In this document: positions 11,190 to 22,338 of the stretch, in pieces | Layout of the letters: each line of letters begins with the position of its first letter | How positions within the stretch are numbered: the stretch's first letter is position 1 | NCBI GenBank assembly: GCA_029962745.1 | Contig: CM057171.1 | Span: 2,946,682-3,010,681 of the forward strand | From: Echinometra lucunter | Taxonomy: Eukaryota; Echinodermata; Echinoidea; Camarodonta; Echinometridae | Direction of reading: 5' to 3' | DNA: 64,000 nt | Notes under the pieces: generated by a model | What the model saw: only the letters and a program-made list of their open reading frames with translations | What the model was told of the DNA's origin: nothing | Databases searched by the model: none | Translations under genes and position numbers: made by a program

Positions 11190-11607
11190 TTAACCCATTC
11201 GTGACAGAGGTCCACATTTTGTGGTTTGGCCTAATATCTTTTGATGCAAAGCCCTAAAAATCATACTAAATACATGAGCAGAAAAAGCAAAAATTTCTAC
11301 ACAAACTGTGCCCATTTTGGTTGCATCAATATTCGTTGTTAGATGCTGAAAATTTTTTAAAGGAAAAATAAGCATTAAAATCCTTAAATTGGCAATGTGA
11401 TAGAAAGTTTCAAATCAACGTTTTCCCCTGCAAATTGGCAACTTTTTGACTTCTCATCATAATTTCTGTCAATTTATATTCATTTCAGATACATGTTTTT
11501 TAAAAAAAATGAAGCAATAAAATAAAAATGTTGGTGTTGCCAATTTGAAGAATAAAAACTGATCAAATTATTTAGGCTTTAAATAATTCCTGTCACGAAT
11601 GGGTTAA
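11190..11607. mobile_element. piggyBac-like MITE, family 1, TTAA target, polymorphic (copy A only)
   Basis: The element (11194-11603, 410 bp) has ends CCCATTCGTGACAG and CTGTCACGAATGGG, flanked on both sides by TTAA. Segment B holds a single TTAA (TTTATATTAATGTC, near 37720-37733), an exact empty site. TTAA duplication and CCC/GGG ends fit piggyBac-type transposition. It has no transposase. Other members lie at 21582-21988, 30868-31010 (cut by the gap), 53896-54269 and 56007-56416. Confidence 0.85.
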
Positions 11608-12129
11608 TGTCATCAACCATTGCAAATAATCAGTCTTGATTTCAAGAAGGTGAGCTTTTCTTCAACCAGAAATATTCAATGAAGATATCACAAATTTAAG
11701 AATGTTAAACCGATTTCATCACTGGAAAGGTACAAGCTTTTAGCAAAGTATTATTTCCCTTTTCTTTAAAGTCTTACTTCGTCATCCATCACAATGAAAT
11801 TAGTGATATTCCATGATCCCATCATTTGGCTAAAGACTGTAAGAATATTACTACGATGAGATTCAATGTAAGGCCTCTAAAAATCATACAAATGCATTAA
11901 TGCAATTACAGATGGCATTAGTTTACTTAGATGAAAATACAAATAATGTTGAATTTGGGGTGACTTTGGGTTTTCACAGACTTGTATCAATCAGGTATGA
12001 TTATTAAGGTCTGGGACCGAGCTTTAACGTCACCATCTGAAAGACGTGACTAAGACTCGAAGCTGGGTTGGCTGAATTAGTACATAACTTCCACCGTTAG
12101 CTGGATTACAGGTTCATGCCAGGTTCATC

Positions 12130-12620
12130 GCTCATAGGTATGTGACGCAAGGACCATCTCTAATCCTTTTTTTTTGGGGGGGGGGGTATTTCTGGTTAAC
12201 ATCCTGTTGCATTACCCGTTGTGCAATAAATATTGTTCTCTTTTAGAATTCCAGATGAGGGTGTGACCCAAGGATCATGTCTTGTCCCTAGTTTCTTCAT
12301 CCATGATCACATTTTGCTGCGCATTGCCTGTAGTGTAATAACTGTCCATGAATATTTGATGAGGGCATGACCCAAGGATCACATCTGGTCCCTAGTGTCT
12401 TCATTCATGGTCACATCTTGTTGTATCGCCTGCTGTGTGATTGTTGTTTCCTATAGAATCTAAATTGGGGTGTGACCCAAGGATCATGTCTGGTCCCTAG
12501 AATCTTCAATCATGGTGACATCACATTTAGTTTATGTGTTGCCTTTGTAATATTTGTTCTTTAAATAAACTAACATAGGGGTGTGACTCAACGATCATGT
12601 CTGGTCCCTAGTCTCTTCAT
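12130..12620. repeat. ~105-120 bp tandem array running into the ZNF593 3' end (copy A)
   Basis: The motif GTGTGACCCAAGGATCATGTCTGGTCCCTAG...TTCATTCATGGTCACATC recurs, with GGTCCCTAG or GTCCCTAG near 12284, 12387, 12493 and 12604. There is a weaker unit near 12140. The last unit contains the ZNF593 stop codon (12595-12597) and the codons for its final residues, read on the minus strand. The rest would be 3' UTR or downstream DNA. In segment B the array is interrupted by a 772 bp element. Confidence 0.85.
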
Positions 12621-12751
12621 TCATGGTCACATCTTGTTGTGTTGCTTGCTGGGTGATCATTGCTCTCTTCTTGGGTGGTTGATATGAACCCATGCCTGCT
12701 GCTGCTTCAGCTTCCTTCTGTGTGTATGGTTCTAACTCCAGGGCCTTCAAT
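12595..12751 (-). CDS. ZNF593: ZNF593 copy A, coding exon 3 (last)
   Basis: Acceptor GATTCCAG precedes 12751. The exon encodes residues 88 (split) to 139, including the [11 protein letters not shown] family signature, then a Gln/Thr-rich tail and TGA at 12595-12597. An in-frame ATG upstream, at 12780, lies in the intron and is not a start. Confidence 0.9.
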
Positions 12752-14695
12752 CTGGAATCAAGATCAAAGGCATTATCCACAGTAATTACATGTAAGTAAT
12801 CAAATACCCTTAAAATTTAACATGACGACATACAATAAAAAAAAAACACCAAAAACAAAACCAAAATAAATTTTAAATAGAACAAAATAAAACAAAAAAA
12901 GTTCACATTCATTAGTGACAATGGTCAAATAAGTCAAGTAATTTCATTGCAAAAGGCGTACAGTTGTCAGTTTGCATTCATGTATGATGCATTAATGAAA
13001 TTCATTATTCATTGCTAATATTTATGTAAAATTAAAGGTTAGGTCCGTACGGTCACGGTGGTGGATGGGAGTTGAAAAGAGTGTTAAGGGTTTGGGGGGT
13101 GCTCACAGTGCAGTGTTACCAATATTGCATAGGAATATCGATAACTTACAAATTATCGATATCGATTATCGATAATCCGGAGTTCGTTGCACTTTATCAA
13201 CGGATGTTGCAATGTTTATAGTTTGGTGAGCTCCGATTCCCATCTTATATAACGCATAGTATATGCTCATTGTCGTCAAATATACCGTAAAATGTGCATC
13301 CATAGATAGAGATTTTCTTGTGCACTATATATCACCTCGGCCTACGGCCTCGGTGACATATAATGCACTTGAGAAATTCTAAAACTATGGATGCACATAT
13401 TACGGTATATTCAACTCCAGAGCATGCACTATATGTTTAATAGTATACAGTACATGTAAATTGCATTATATACATTACATGATGTATTGCACTCATCCTG
13501 TACTACACAGTCAATGAATTGACCTCGTCCCACAAAAGTGACAATTCTGTACCGGAACTACATAGCATGCTTTTCTATTGGTTACTCGACAGAATGCTGT
13601 CGACCTACGAGTCTGATAAGCGTCGGTTTTCTTCTTAAAATTCACCATTTTCAGTTCATTCATCAGATATGAAGCAGAAAGGGGACAGTTGAGAGCCTCA
13701 GGAACATTGCAGGTAAGTAAAATCAAAACTTTTCTTCTCTGTATAGAAGATCTAAGCCAATATATTTCGCATTTGCGTCGGCAATTAGTTCTGCTATTCA
13801 AAACGCTGTTTTGACCTACGGGTGATGTATTGTACATACTGGAAACGCATGTGGCTGTATCCTCATGCCACCCTTCCTTCTTGCCTCACTTGCTTACCTT
13901 CGTTTGTGTGTCTTGCTGCGAAAGTGTTCTTTCATGGCAGCCTCATCAACAAAGTATCTCCTGCAAAATAATTTTAACAATAAACTTAATAGAAAGAAGT
14001 TTAACAGTTAGAACTTGAAATATAGGCCTACATCATCATCATCATCTGATATACGGGGTGAGGTAGTCCTGTAATCTCCCGGTTGTTGCGAAAAAGAAAC
14101 AAATAAACAAATAGTTCGTACAGTGTAGCTATTCACAACTTTAGCAGCTTGAGGTATGCGTGGATGTCAGGTATTACCATGCTAACCAATTTATGTACAA
14201 TCTCATGACATAGAGCATGGTGATTTGTCTGAAATATATCTTGTAGAACTTAAAGTAGAACTACCTATAACTGTTAGAATTTAAGTTAGTCTTAAGACTT
14301 AGGTTAATAAGATCATCAAAAAGTGGATGGGGGCCCGGGGGCAACTTTCTGCATGTAGTCTACCATGTGTACAGGATGTTACTAAACTAACATGATTAAA
14401 ACTATAAAAGCTCCTTTTTTCTTCTTCTTCTCCAAAATCCATTCTTCAAATCATGATCTCTTCCATGACTAATTCTTAAAACAGATTACACTCACGCGCA
14501 ATGTAGGCAGTAATGTTGAGCTGATCCAGGCTTGTCGAAATCCAGTTTTTGGTGGAGCAATTTCTCCGCATTTTGAGGTTTCAAATCTTCGTCGATTTCA
14601 TCCAAGTCTTTGGTTCTTCTTTTCGTTCGGTATTTCTTCTTGATATGTGTGTAGCCTCTGTGATGTCTTTTTCGGGCCTGTCGTGTCATTTTCAC
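12595..14695 (-). CDS. ZNF593: ZNF593 / Bud20-type C2H2 zinc-finger ribosome biogenesis factor, copy A
   Basis: Three exons on the minus strand: 14496-14695, 13898-13960 and 12595-12751, all with GT-AG junctions. Spliced, they encode 139 residues, close to the roughly 130 of vertebrate ZNF593. The basic N-terminus (residues 1-30) precedes the family-typical [13 protein letters not shown]. The single finger is C63-x2-C66-x12-H79-x5-H85, the spacing of the Jaz/ZNF593 class, and it is assembled across the exon 1 to 2 junction. The conserved tail [20 protein letters not shown] (residues 92-111) matches the human [20 protein letters not shown] segment. The family (yeast Bud20) is a shuttling pre-60S ribosomal particle factor, so nuclear and cytoplasmic action is expected. 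The last residues and stop lie in a tandem array. It is transcribed divergently from IBA57, several kb away. Confidence 0.9.
13281..13409. repeat. ~130 bp near-perfect palindrome (hairpin) in the ZNF593 intron
   Basis: TATACCGTAAAATGTGCATC at 13281 is answered by its near reverse complement ending at 13409. The arms are about 62 bp, centred on CCTCGGCCTACGGCCTCGG. The same structure is in copy B at about 40184-40312. Just upstream (about 13136-13180) is a second palindromic stretch built from ATCGATAA and TTATCGAT. Likely a small MITE or foldback. Confidence 0.7.
13898..13960 (-). CDS. ZNF593: ZNF593 copy A, coding exon 2
   Basis: A 63 bp exon between acceptor TTTTGCAG and donor GTAAGC. It supplies [20 protein letters not shown], including both zinc-ligand histidines (H79, H85). 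The codon for A67 is completed by its first base and R88 is split at its end. It is too short to show up as a long open frame. Confidence 0.9.
14496..14695 (-). CDS. ZNF593: ZNF593 copy A, coding exon 1
   Basis: Start ATG at 14693-14695, then 66 codons plus GC of the next codon, followed by donor GTGAGT. Encodes the basic nuclear-targeting type N-terminus and the Cys pair of the zinc finger (C63, C66). Only one in-frame ATG lies ahead of the conserved block (M1 or M3), so the start is well fixed. Confidence 0.88.
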
Positions 14696-14982
14696 CTTAC
14701 TATGTGTCCCGGTTTAAGGAAAGTGGTTATCTTAACCTTGATAGAAAACAGTGACTGACTATTGACAATTCGCAAGGCTAGTATAAGAAGAATGACATGC
14801 ACATGCACTGCTGCGCTGCTACTGTGACATGTATTCGTGTACAGGATGTACTTTCCACATGCGCATGCAAATACTATTGAATATATCGACCACTTCGGAT
14901 AAATCTCAGAGAAGCGTCTGGCATGGTGTCTTCTAGACGACACACATTTTAACAAAATGAATCGAAATAAATATTTTCTCCC

Positions 14983-15622
14983 TCGGGGGGGGGGGGGGGA
15001 GGGTCACTTCCATTGAAGAGTGGACAGCATCCGCGAGAATCGTCCTTAAAAAAAAAAAAAAACCACCCTAAACACGGATTTTGTGCAGATGTCCCAGATT
15101 GGCACACCCTAAACAGGGATTTCATAATTGTTGGGATAATTCATATCCTAAACCAGGATATTCCCATTTTCATACATAGCGAGTGATAATGGGGTCCACT
15201 GAAAGTTTTGGAGCCGTTTTTATCTCGAGATAATGCACTGTCTCATTACGTTTTACACAGGGGTCTCACTCTCACGCAATGACTGGACATGGGAGCCGCA
15301 ACTGCTAGCGCTAGGCCTTATTGGGGATTTGGGTTCTTGTTTGAGATGCGGGGTAAGGGATTACATTTCGAATTTGGACTTTTTATCGTGGTGGCATATA
15401 TAGGATTTTCCGTTCACGGGTCTTATTACAGTCGGTGCAAATTACCCTTTTCGCGTTTTAGATTGTGATTTAGATACCCTTGTCATTTTTTGGCGTTTTT
15501 CACACCCTATTCGCGTTCCGCGCCTACCCCTAAAAAAAATACCCGTTTTCAGCGTTTTTTTTCTTCTCGCGGATGCTGTCCACTCTTCAATGAAAGTGAC
15601 CCCCTCCCCCCCCCCCCCCCGG
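14983..15622. mobile_element. Inverted-repeat element, G-run ended, TCACTTCCATTGAAGAGTGG family (copy A)
   Basis: The left end is a G-run plus TCACTTCCATTGAAGAGTGG and ACAGCATCCGCGAGAA. The right end is the reverse (TTCTCGCGGATGCTGTCC, then ACTCTTCAATGAAAGTGACC) plus a C-run. The interior repeats CACCCTAAACA..GGATTT on one side and CACCCTATTCGCGTTCCGCG on the other. Segment B has it at about 42271-42947, plus an extra member at 41062-41586. No transposase seen. Confidence 0.75.
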
Positions 15623-16208
15623 CTACCCCTCCATCTCTCCCCCCCTCTCTCCCTCCTCTCTTTCCTCCGTCTCTGTTCCCATCTCACCCCCTCTCTGCGT
15701 GTCTCTCCTTTGGTTTCAAAACTTGATGCCCCCATTTTTCATGGCGAAAAGTTGTTTAAGATCACATCATTAAGTTATTTAAGGAAACTAAATTATGTAT
15801 CTTCACCAGTCATTCATGGGCCTAAGGTGTGTCTCCTTAGGATCTTTTGAATGTCATTTTCAGCAATGCCAGGGGTGAACCGCAGAGGTCAGATATGTCT
15901 CTCCTAGAGTCCAGACTAACTTTGTGTACTTGCTCTTGCTGACTTCTATAGTCTCCTAGGCCCTACCATTTTTTTTTTTTTTTTTGGGGGGGGGGGGGTC
16001 TCTTAATTCTTTGCCGCATTTTTCCACAATCCACCTCTTTCTTTATCCAGTTTCTCCTTCCTTAAATCCTTTCCTTCTTTACAATTCCTTCTCCACATTT
16101 ATACCTTCTCTAAGCTTCTCCCTCTTCTGTCCATATTATTCCCCAACTCCGTTCCTTCTCTCCTTTTCTGCCCTTTAGCTCTTTTATCCTCTACTGCCTA
16201 TTTCATAG

Positions 16209-16992
16209 TATAGACCAATTTCACAACGCAAGAGGGCAGCAGACTGTTCGACACAGTTCGACATACTGCGGTGGGCGCTCCAACTTTTATAGTACACAAG
16301 TCAATAGCGCGTTATGTACATTCGTTCGATTTTTGACCAATATAATGCAGATTTCTTTTAATATTTGCAATGAGAAATTGTCAGGGAAGTTCAGGTCGCA
16401 GCTGTGCAGTGCTCGAATGCCACAAGAATTGGAGAAAGTTTAAAAATTGGAAGCTAACTGAGTGCGAAATTCACTCGCTTTTGATTCATGAAGACTGTTT
16501 GTGTGAGAAGCCGTACTCCTTACTCAGGTTTCCGTAAGCAATGCGAAGGAATCCGTCGCCAGTGGGTAAAAATATCAACAGAAAGGACTTTGAAGTCAAG
16601 AAACATTATCATTATGTACTTTGGCGTAAAATTTAATGAGTGAAAACATGACTTTGTAAACAGGGTAAGATTGAGGGCTCCCGTTTATTACGGCTTCTAT
16701 GCTGCAATCGAACTTATACTGATAAAACTAAGTTGAAAAACTATCGAAAGTACAAAAATACATCATACCTTCATCTGTCAGATATGGCCATTGTCTTACC
16801 TCATGTACCCATGTATCTATGCTTTATTTTATTGATCTAGAATAAAGTAAATAGAACAATATTAGGGTATATCTCATATCTTAGATTCATTTTGTACACA
16901 GAGCCAATCGCGGTCAGCGCGCTTGCCCACCGCAGCAATGGCGTCGCCGATAGAGGGCCAAATACATAAACCGGAGGTGAAATTGGTCTATA
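16209..16992. mobile_element. 776 bp TIR element with TATA target duplication (copy A only)
   Basis: The element 16213-16988 has ends GACCAATTTCAC and GTGAAATTGGTC and is flanked by TATA on both sides (16209-16212, 16989-16992). At the matching site segment B has a single TATA (CATAGTATAACTCAC, about 43519-43533). A second copy of this element, in reverse orientation, sits at another site found only in segment B (38483-39254). No long open frame, so it is non-autonomous. Confidence 0.82.
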
Positions 16993-17413
16993 ACTCACAA
17001 ACATACAAGCATATATACAAGCATAACTATGTACCATGCTACTTCTTCGGTTACAAATATTATCAGTATCAATTATGCATTGTAAAGTATATAAAGAGGT
17101 CTATGGCCTACTCACTAAATTTTTGTTTGTTTGTATTTCGTACCCTCATTAATGTCTCAATCGCTTAAAGGATACGTTTTCATTTCATGTATATGTTTTA
17201 AGCTGTAAGTATTATGTTTCATATGAATCAAGTTCTCCGTTTTTATACGCACACGTCACACAGTCCTGCATTGTTCCCATAGAAACTTGTAAACTGCATT
17301 GACTTATTTTTTTTTTCGTTCTCCCTTTTTTATAATAAAGATGATTTTGAAAAAAAAAAAAATCTCTATCTTCACCAGTCCTTCACGGGACTACAAGGTA
17401 TGTGTGTGTGTGT

Positions 17414-17449
<36 letters not shown>

Positions 17450-17460
17450 GGGGGGGGGGG
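17414..17460. repeat. Poly-G tract of about 45 bases
   Basis: A nearly pure G-run follows (GT)n, broken by one A. Copy B has only short G stretches here (about 43936-43955). Exact length is unreliable in any sequencing technology. Confidence 0.9.
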
Positions 17461-17492
17461 TGTCAGTGCGCACGCGCGTGTGTATCAGATCA

Positions 17493-19081
17493 GGGGGGCT
17501 TTTCATCAACATTTGTTGTCTGACAAGTTGCCAGATCTGACATTTTTCCTTGATTTTGATTGGCTGAGAAGCATCGTTACTATGGCAACTGCAGGGGCGT
17601 AACAGGTACCTGTTATCGGGGGGGGGGGGGGGCAGAGCCCAAAATTTCCTGGTAAGTAGTCTATGTCTAGAATCTGTGGCGTAGCTGGGACTGCATTTTA
17701 GGAGGACGGTAGTGCTCCACCGGCGTAAATCCAATTTGAGGAATGGGGGATGAAAAACTTTTTAAACGATTTTTTTCCCTGTCACACACATTTTCATAAC
17801 TATTTTGTGAGCGAGCGAAGCGAGCGAGCCCAAAAAATAACCACTTTTCTCGATTTTAATCGCATTTTTGGATGGAAATCCTAAGGTTTTGACGAGCGAG
17901 CGAAGCGAGCGATCCCAAAATAACCACTTTTTTGTTTTCAACGGTATTTTCAAATAGAAATTCTAAAATATAGTGGTTGTTTATGATAGATATTCAGAAT
18001 TTTTACTTACTGATTAATTGAAATATATTTACTTCCTTAAAAAGTGTGTCTGCATGGGGGGGGGGGGATTTGTACACACCATCCCCCCTCTCCCCCAAGT
18101 GGGGGTGATAGATCCCCCTAACCCCTGGAATTTACGCCAATGTAGTGCTCCCTAGAGGGGAGGGTGCAGGGAGGGGGGAGTTTCCCCCCTCCCGCGCGAA
18201 GCGCGGAAGCTCCGACGTTTCTTTGAATTATTAGTTGCCGGTAACAAAGTCTTCTGCGGCATAACTAGGATTTCATTTTAGGAGGACGGTAGTGCTCCCT
18301 AGGGGGAGGGTGCAGGGAGGGGGGAGTTTCCCCCTCCCGCGCAAAGCGCGGAAGCTCCGGCGTTTTTGCGCTGTCAGTTCCCGCTCTTCTTACGCTCTCT
18401 GCCTGTTATGGGGTGGGGGACATAATTATGCATAGCCAAAATTTTCCGGTAATTAAGTCTAGAATCAGTGGTGTAATTCTCTGCCTGTTCTCGGGGGAGG
18501 GGGGGGGGCAGAGCCGAAAATTTCCCGGTAACTAAGTCTAGAAATAGAAGATGCGGAGTTGAGCCCGCACCGCGAGTTGCTTGTTGTGAAGCCCTTAGCG
18601 GGTGGGTCCCAGGGTTCTGGCTTACGGCCCCTGATGGGGGGTCTACAGGGAAAGCCACTGCGGGGAAGCCCCAGGAAACTCCGGGGTTTTGGTACTAAAT
18701 TTTCCCTCATTTCTTTTGTTTCACTTTGCTTTCTTCTTTTTTCCCCTCTTTTCCCTCTCTCTCGTCTTCTTTCTCCCCTTTCTCCTTCTTCCTTTCCCTT
18801 TCTCCTTCTTTCTTTCCCTTTCTCCTTCTTTCTTTTCCTTTCTTCTTCTTTCTTTCCCTTTCTTCTTCTTCTTCCTTTCCCTTTCTCCCTTCCTTTTTCT
18901 TCCTTTCCCTTCCTTTCATTTTTTCCCGGTGGTTTGGTGGATTTTCCCGCTGAAATCCTTCAGGGGGGCACTCTGCCCCCCCCCTGCCCCCCCCCCGGTT
19001 GTTACGCCACTGGGCAACTGTCGGATAAAACAGACTTTGTCGGATAAAACATCCGGCAAGTCCTTTCATGAAACGCTCCCC
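17493..19081. mobile_element. GGGGAGCG-family MITE split by a nested hAT element (copy A only)
   Basis: The left end GGGGGGCTTTTCAT (17493-17506) and right end ATGAAACGCTCCCC (19068-19081) are the family termini, and GATCA lies just outside both. Removing 17592-19012 and one 8 bp duplication rebuilds an element like that at 8516-8679. At the same locus segment B instead has an unrelated 116 bp MITE (43985-44100). Confidence 0.82.
17584..19020. mobile_element. Non-autonomous hAT element, 1421 bp, 8 bp target duplication
   Basis: The element 17592-19012 has ends CAGGGGCGTAAC and GTTACGCCACTG (inverted, one mismatch) and exact 8 bp flanks GGCAACTG (17584-17591 and 19013-19020). Both are hAT hallmarks. 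Inside are two copies of a block containing TTTTAGGAGGACGGTAGTGC and CCTCCCGCGC..AAGCGCGGAAGCTCC (about 18140-18215 and 18275-18362), plus two GAGCGAGCGAAGCGAGCGA blocks and a pyrimidine tract. No transposase frame is visible. Confidence 0.88.
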
Positions 19082-19544
19082 CTGATCATCGGTGTGCGTG
19101 CGTGTGTGTGAGCGTGCGGCGTGTCACATGCCCATCCCACTGGAATTTAAATTTATGATTCAGGAAATTCGAAACCGTCACTTCACTAGGCAAACCTTCT
19201 TTGCACCTATACGGGGACATTCATTTGCAATTCATGGGCAGGGAGGGAAAGGGGGCAGGCGTCTTATATGCTGATATTGACTTTCTAGTCAGTTCCTTTT
19301 TTAGCAGGATCGGGAGCCACTGAAAGATTTATCAGAAATTTATGAACTGGACATGAGCATCAATCGGGGGGGGGGGGGGTGGGGGAACCCCGAGACACGC
19401 CCCCAATAATGTAAAGGATTATGTCCCCCTCCCTCCGAAAATTTTTAAGCTGAGGACCATTTTTATTTCCTTGTCATCATATTTTTAGTGTGATGTCCCT
19501 CGAAATTTGATGTGCCTCAAAATTTTAAGCTGAGGACCCTATAG

Positions 19545-19579
<35 letters not shown>

Positions 19580-20560
19580 TGTCAGAATTTTTTTGTTTTA
19601 TGTCCCCGGCCCAAAACTGATGTATTGCCCTAAAAATCTTTACGCTGATGACCCCCCCCTTTTTTTTAGTGTCCCTCCCTACCCCCATAAAAACTATAAA
19701 AACGGATTGACGACAATAATTGGGTGCATCTATCGATTGCCTGAATGAAGAAAATATCACTTTGAATAGAAAATTTCGAGGGAGGAGCTGAAGTTTTCTT
19801 ATATGAGCTTAGCCATGCAGGAGCGGTCTACAGAGGGAAGGGCAGGGGCGACTGCTCCCAGTGTTTTTTTTTTTTCAAGTCATCAACAAAAAAAAAATAG
19901 GAAGAAGAAGGGTATGGTGAAGAGCGGGCAAGGTCATGTTAATAATAGCCTTTTTTTTTTCATTTTAAACGTAGGCTTAATAGGCAAGGTGGGCACAGGG
20001 GGGCATAACAATATGGCCCTCACTTTTTAAAGCACCCAAAACGTGTCCCCTTTTACCTGAGAAAATAACTCTTCTCAGACCTGTTCAATGCCTCCTTTGT
20101 CTCAGTCTATCAAGGGTTCATCTTCTATTTGTTGTGTGCAAGTTTCACTTTAAAAAAAAAAGGAGATTGTTAAAACGATTTCCCCTGGATCTTCACTTTT
20201 TCTTCAGTCAGTTTGCCCCTTTTGCTGGTGCCCCCTGCCTGTTGGCCATCCCCCTCCCCCTCCCCCATGAAAATACCCTGGTGCCGCCCCTGGGCTTAGA
20301 TTTCAAGTTTAGGAGAGCCAACCCTACCAGAATAAGAGGCTAACGACGAAATTTTGAGACAGAATTTTCGATCTAGGACTGGTGGTGTTTCTCGAGATCT
20401 AAATCTTAATTTATATTTTTAATGAAAGGATACCGTAACTATTTGCTATCGAACTATGTCAGGCCATGTCATTGTCGGAAAGTTCAGTCAATATTTACCG
20501 TAATTGCGTAATACATGTAGATCTACGTACAAAGCTTCTTCACAACCTCTGGTATATCGC
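19082..20560. other. Non-coding stretch, no gene recognised
   Basis: G-runs lie near 19366 and a T-run at about 19547-19576. AATTTTTAAGCTGAGGACC and related phrases recur near 19440, 19525 and 19640, suggesting a decayed repeat. No conserved protein is seen. Equivalent sequence is present in segment B (about 44100-45600). Confidence 0.6.
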
Positions 20561-20655
20561 TAGATGTTACCCACTGTACTTTGAACGCAGTTATTATTTA
20601 CTTGTCATATGACGTTCGCTTCGGTTCCTTGCTTCTCCTACTGCAGTTCGGGTGA
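20560..20655 (+). promoter_or_regulatory. Possible IBA57 promoter and non-coding first exon (copy A)
   Basis: The IBA57 start codon follows a splice acceptor (ending 22887), so at least one untranslated exon must lie upstream on the plus strand. The best candidate donor is GGGTGAG followed by GTGAGTCG at 20656, after a pyrimidine-rich CCTTGCTTCTCCTACTGCAG stretch. It is conserved at 45726 in copy B. The exon start is not defined and the assignment is an inference. Confidence 0.35.
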
Positions 20656-20814
20656 GGTGAGTCGTAATTTCCTTTAAACTTCAGATCATGGTGATATGAA
20701 ACAAAGTCTGAAAGTGAGTTGAAATGTCAATTGTCATGATTCATGAATGTCAGTGAATGTGTGAATGTGATGAAAATTCCAGTGAAATCTTGCCCGCGGT
20801 CCAGGCTCAGCCCC

Positions 20815-20864
<50 letters not shown>

Positions 20865-21369
20865 TCGACCCCAAAAGTGGTAGGTATGTGCTGCGGGTGA
20901 GACAAAAAACGGGGCTTTGGAACGGGCTTATTGTGAAAAGGAGGGTCTTCGGAACGGGCTTTGGAACTACAAATGTTTGTGAAAACGGGGGTCTTTGGAA
21001 TAGTTCGCCTGCGTGTGAGTGCGTATGTATCCCTATGGAACGGTCATACGTGCATGCAGCTAGCCCGGATGCGCAGAGGCGATGGTAGGACAGTGCTCTG
21101 CGGGCCGCTTTTCACCAAAAATGCAGCTCATTGTAGCGGATCAATGCGGCTGGAACGGCGTAACGAAAAACATGCAAAGCTTTGGAACGGATTTCTTCTT
21201 TTTTCTCGATAAAAAGAAAATGCTATGCTGTGGAACAGCTTTCTTTCTTCTTTTTCTCAATAAGATAAAAATGCTATGCTTTTGAACGAAAATTTGAGTG
21301 TAAAAATGGGGGTCTTCTCCGCGGCACATACCCACCACGCATTATATACTGAGTGCCCCCCCCCCCCCC
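20815..21369. mobile_element. Inverted-repeat element with G-run/C-run ends and GCACTC termini (copy A)
   Basis: A 44-base G-run then GCACTC opens it, and GAGTGC then a C-run closes it. Just inside, GGTATGTGCTGCGG pairs with CCGCGGCACATACC. The interior repeats the phrase CTTTGGAACGG several times. The same element is in segment B at about 45868-46437. No transposase seen. Confidence 0.7.
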
Positions 21370-21577
21370 TCGTCCAGCCCCAGCTGGCCCAGGGAGCTCT
21401 GCAACGCCGCGGAGCTCCCTGGATTTTGTCACAACTTCACAAGTTAACGTTATATACATGCTGCTGATGCAGATGGTAGACAGAAATTAATTAGAATCGA
21501 ATCTATCCTGTATCTGTAAACTGTACTCAGTATCGCACTATTGGCAATGATCGGGGCAAAGTGTAGTTAATAAGACA

Positions 21578-21992
21578 TTAACCCATTCGTGACAGGAATT
21601 ATTTAAAGCGTAATTTGATCAGCTTTTATTCTTCAAATTGGCAACCCAACATTTTCATTTTATTGCTACATTTTTCTTATAAAACATCATGTATCTGAAA
21701 TGAATATAAATTGACAGAAATAATGATTAGAAGTCAAAAAGTTGCCAATTTGCAGGGGAAAACAGTGATTTTAAACTTTCTGTCACATTGCCAGTTTAAT
21801 GATTTTAATGCTTATTTTCCTTTAAAAGATTTTCAGCATCAAACAACGAATATTGACGCAACCAAAATGGGCACAGTTTGTGTAGAATTTTTTGCTCTTT
21901 CTGCTCATTTATTTGGTATGATTTTTAGGGCTTTGCATCAAAAGATATTAGGCCAAACCACAAAATGTGGACCTCTGTCACAAATGGGTTAA
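21578..21992. mobile_element. piggyBac-like MITE, family 1 (copy A)
   Basis: The element 21582-21988 is flanked by TTAA on both sides, with ends CCCATTCGTGACAG and CTGTCACAAATGGG. It is the reverse orientation of the member at 11194-11603. It lies in the part of segment A that is missing from B. Confidence 0.85.
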
Positions 21993-22338
21993 CCGAGTTA
22001 AGTAGATGGCACACAGGATGAGTGCGTCTGTGTATTGCCATGGCATGGGGAAGGATAACTACCTGTTAGTTGGTTTTTATTTCAACTTGTATTAGAAACT
22101 TCCCGAACTAAGAGATGTATTTTCTTTCTCGCCAAGGTTATAGGACTAGCCTCTACTGTAGTCCTGTGGATAGGTTTTCTGGCAAACCCAGACTCGTCCG
22201 GTGGGTAGGTGACCAGGCATGTGCCGTATTTAATGCTTTTTAATACATTTTTAAAAAGTAATCCATGTTTCAATGCTTGAGTTCTTAGATGACCAAAGTC
22301 AAAGAGTGAAGACAGAAGATACCTTGGCTTGATTAAAA

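Noticed and set aside
13511..13837. 108-codon minus-strand frame in the ZNF593 intron, open in both copies
   Set aside because: It lies within an intron between proven exons, matches no family I know, and near-identity is expected of two alleles. It may be chance.
18559..19111. 140-162 codon frames rich in Phe, Ser, Leu and Pro
   Set aside because: Produced by the pyrimidine tract inside the hAT element. The opposite strand gives Lys/Glu/Arg runs.
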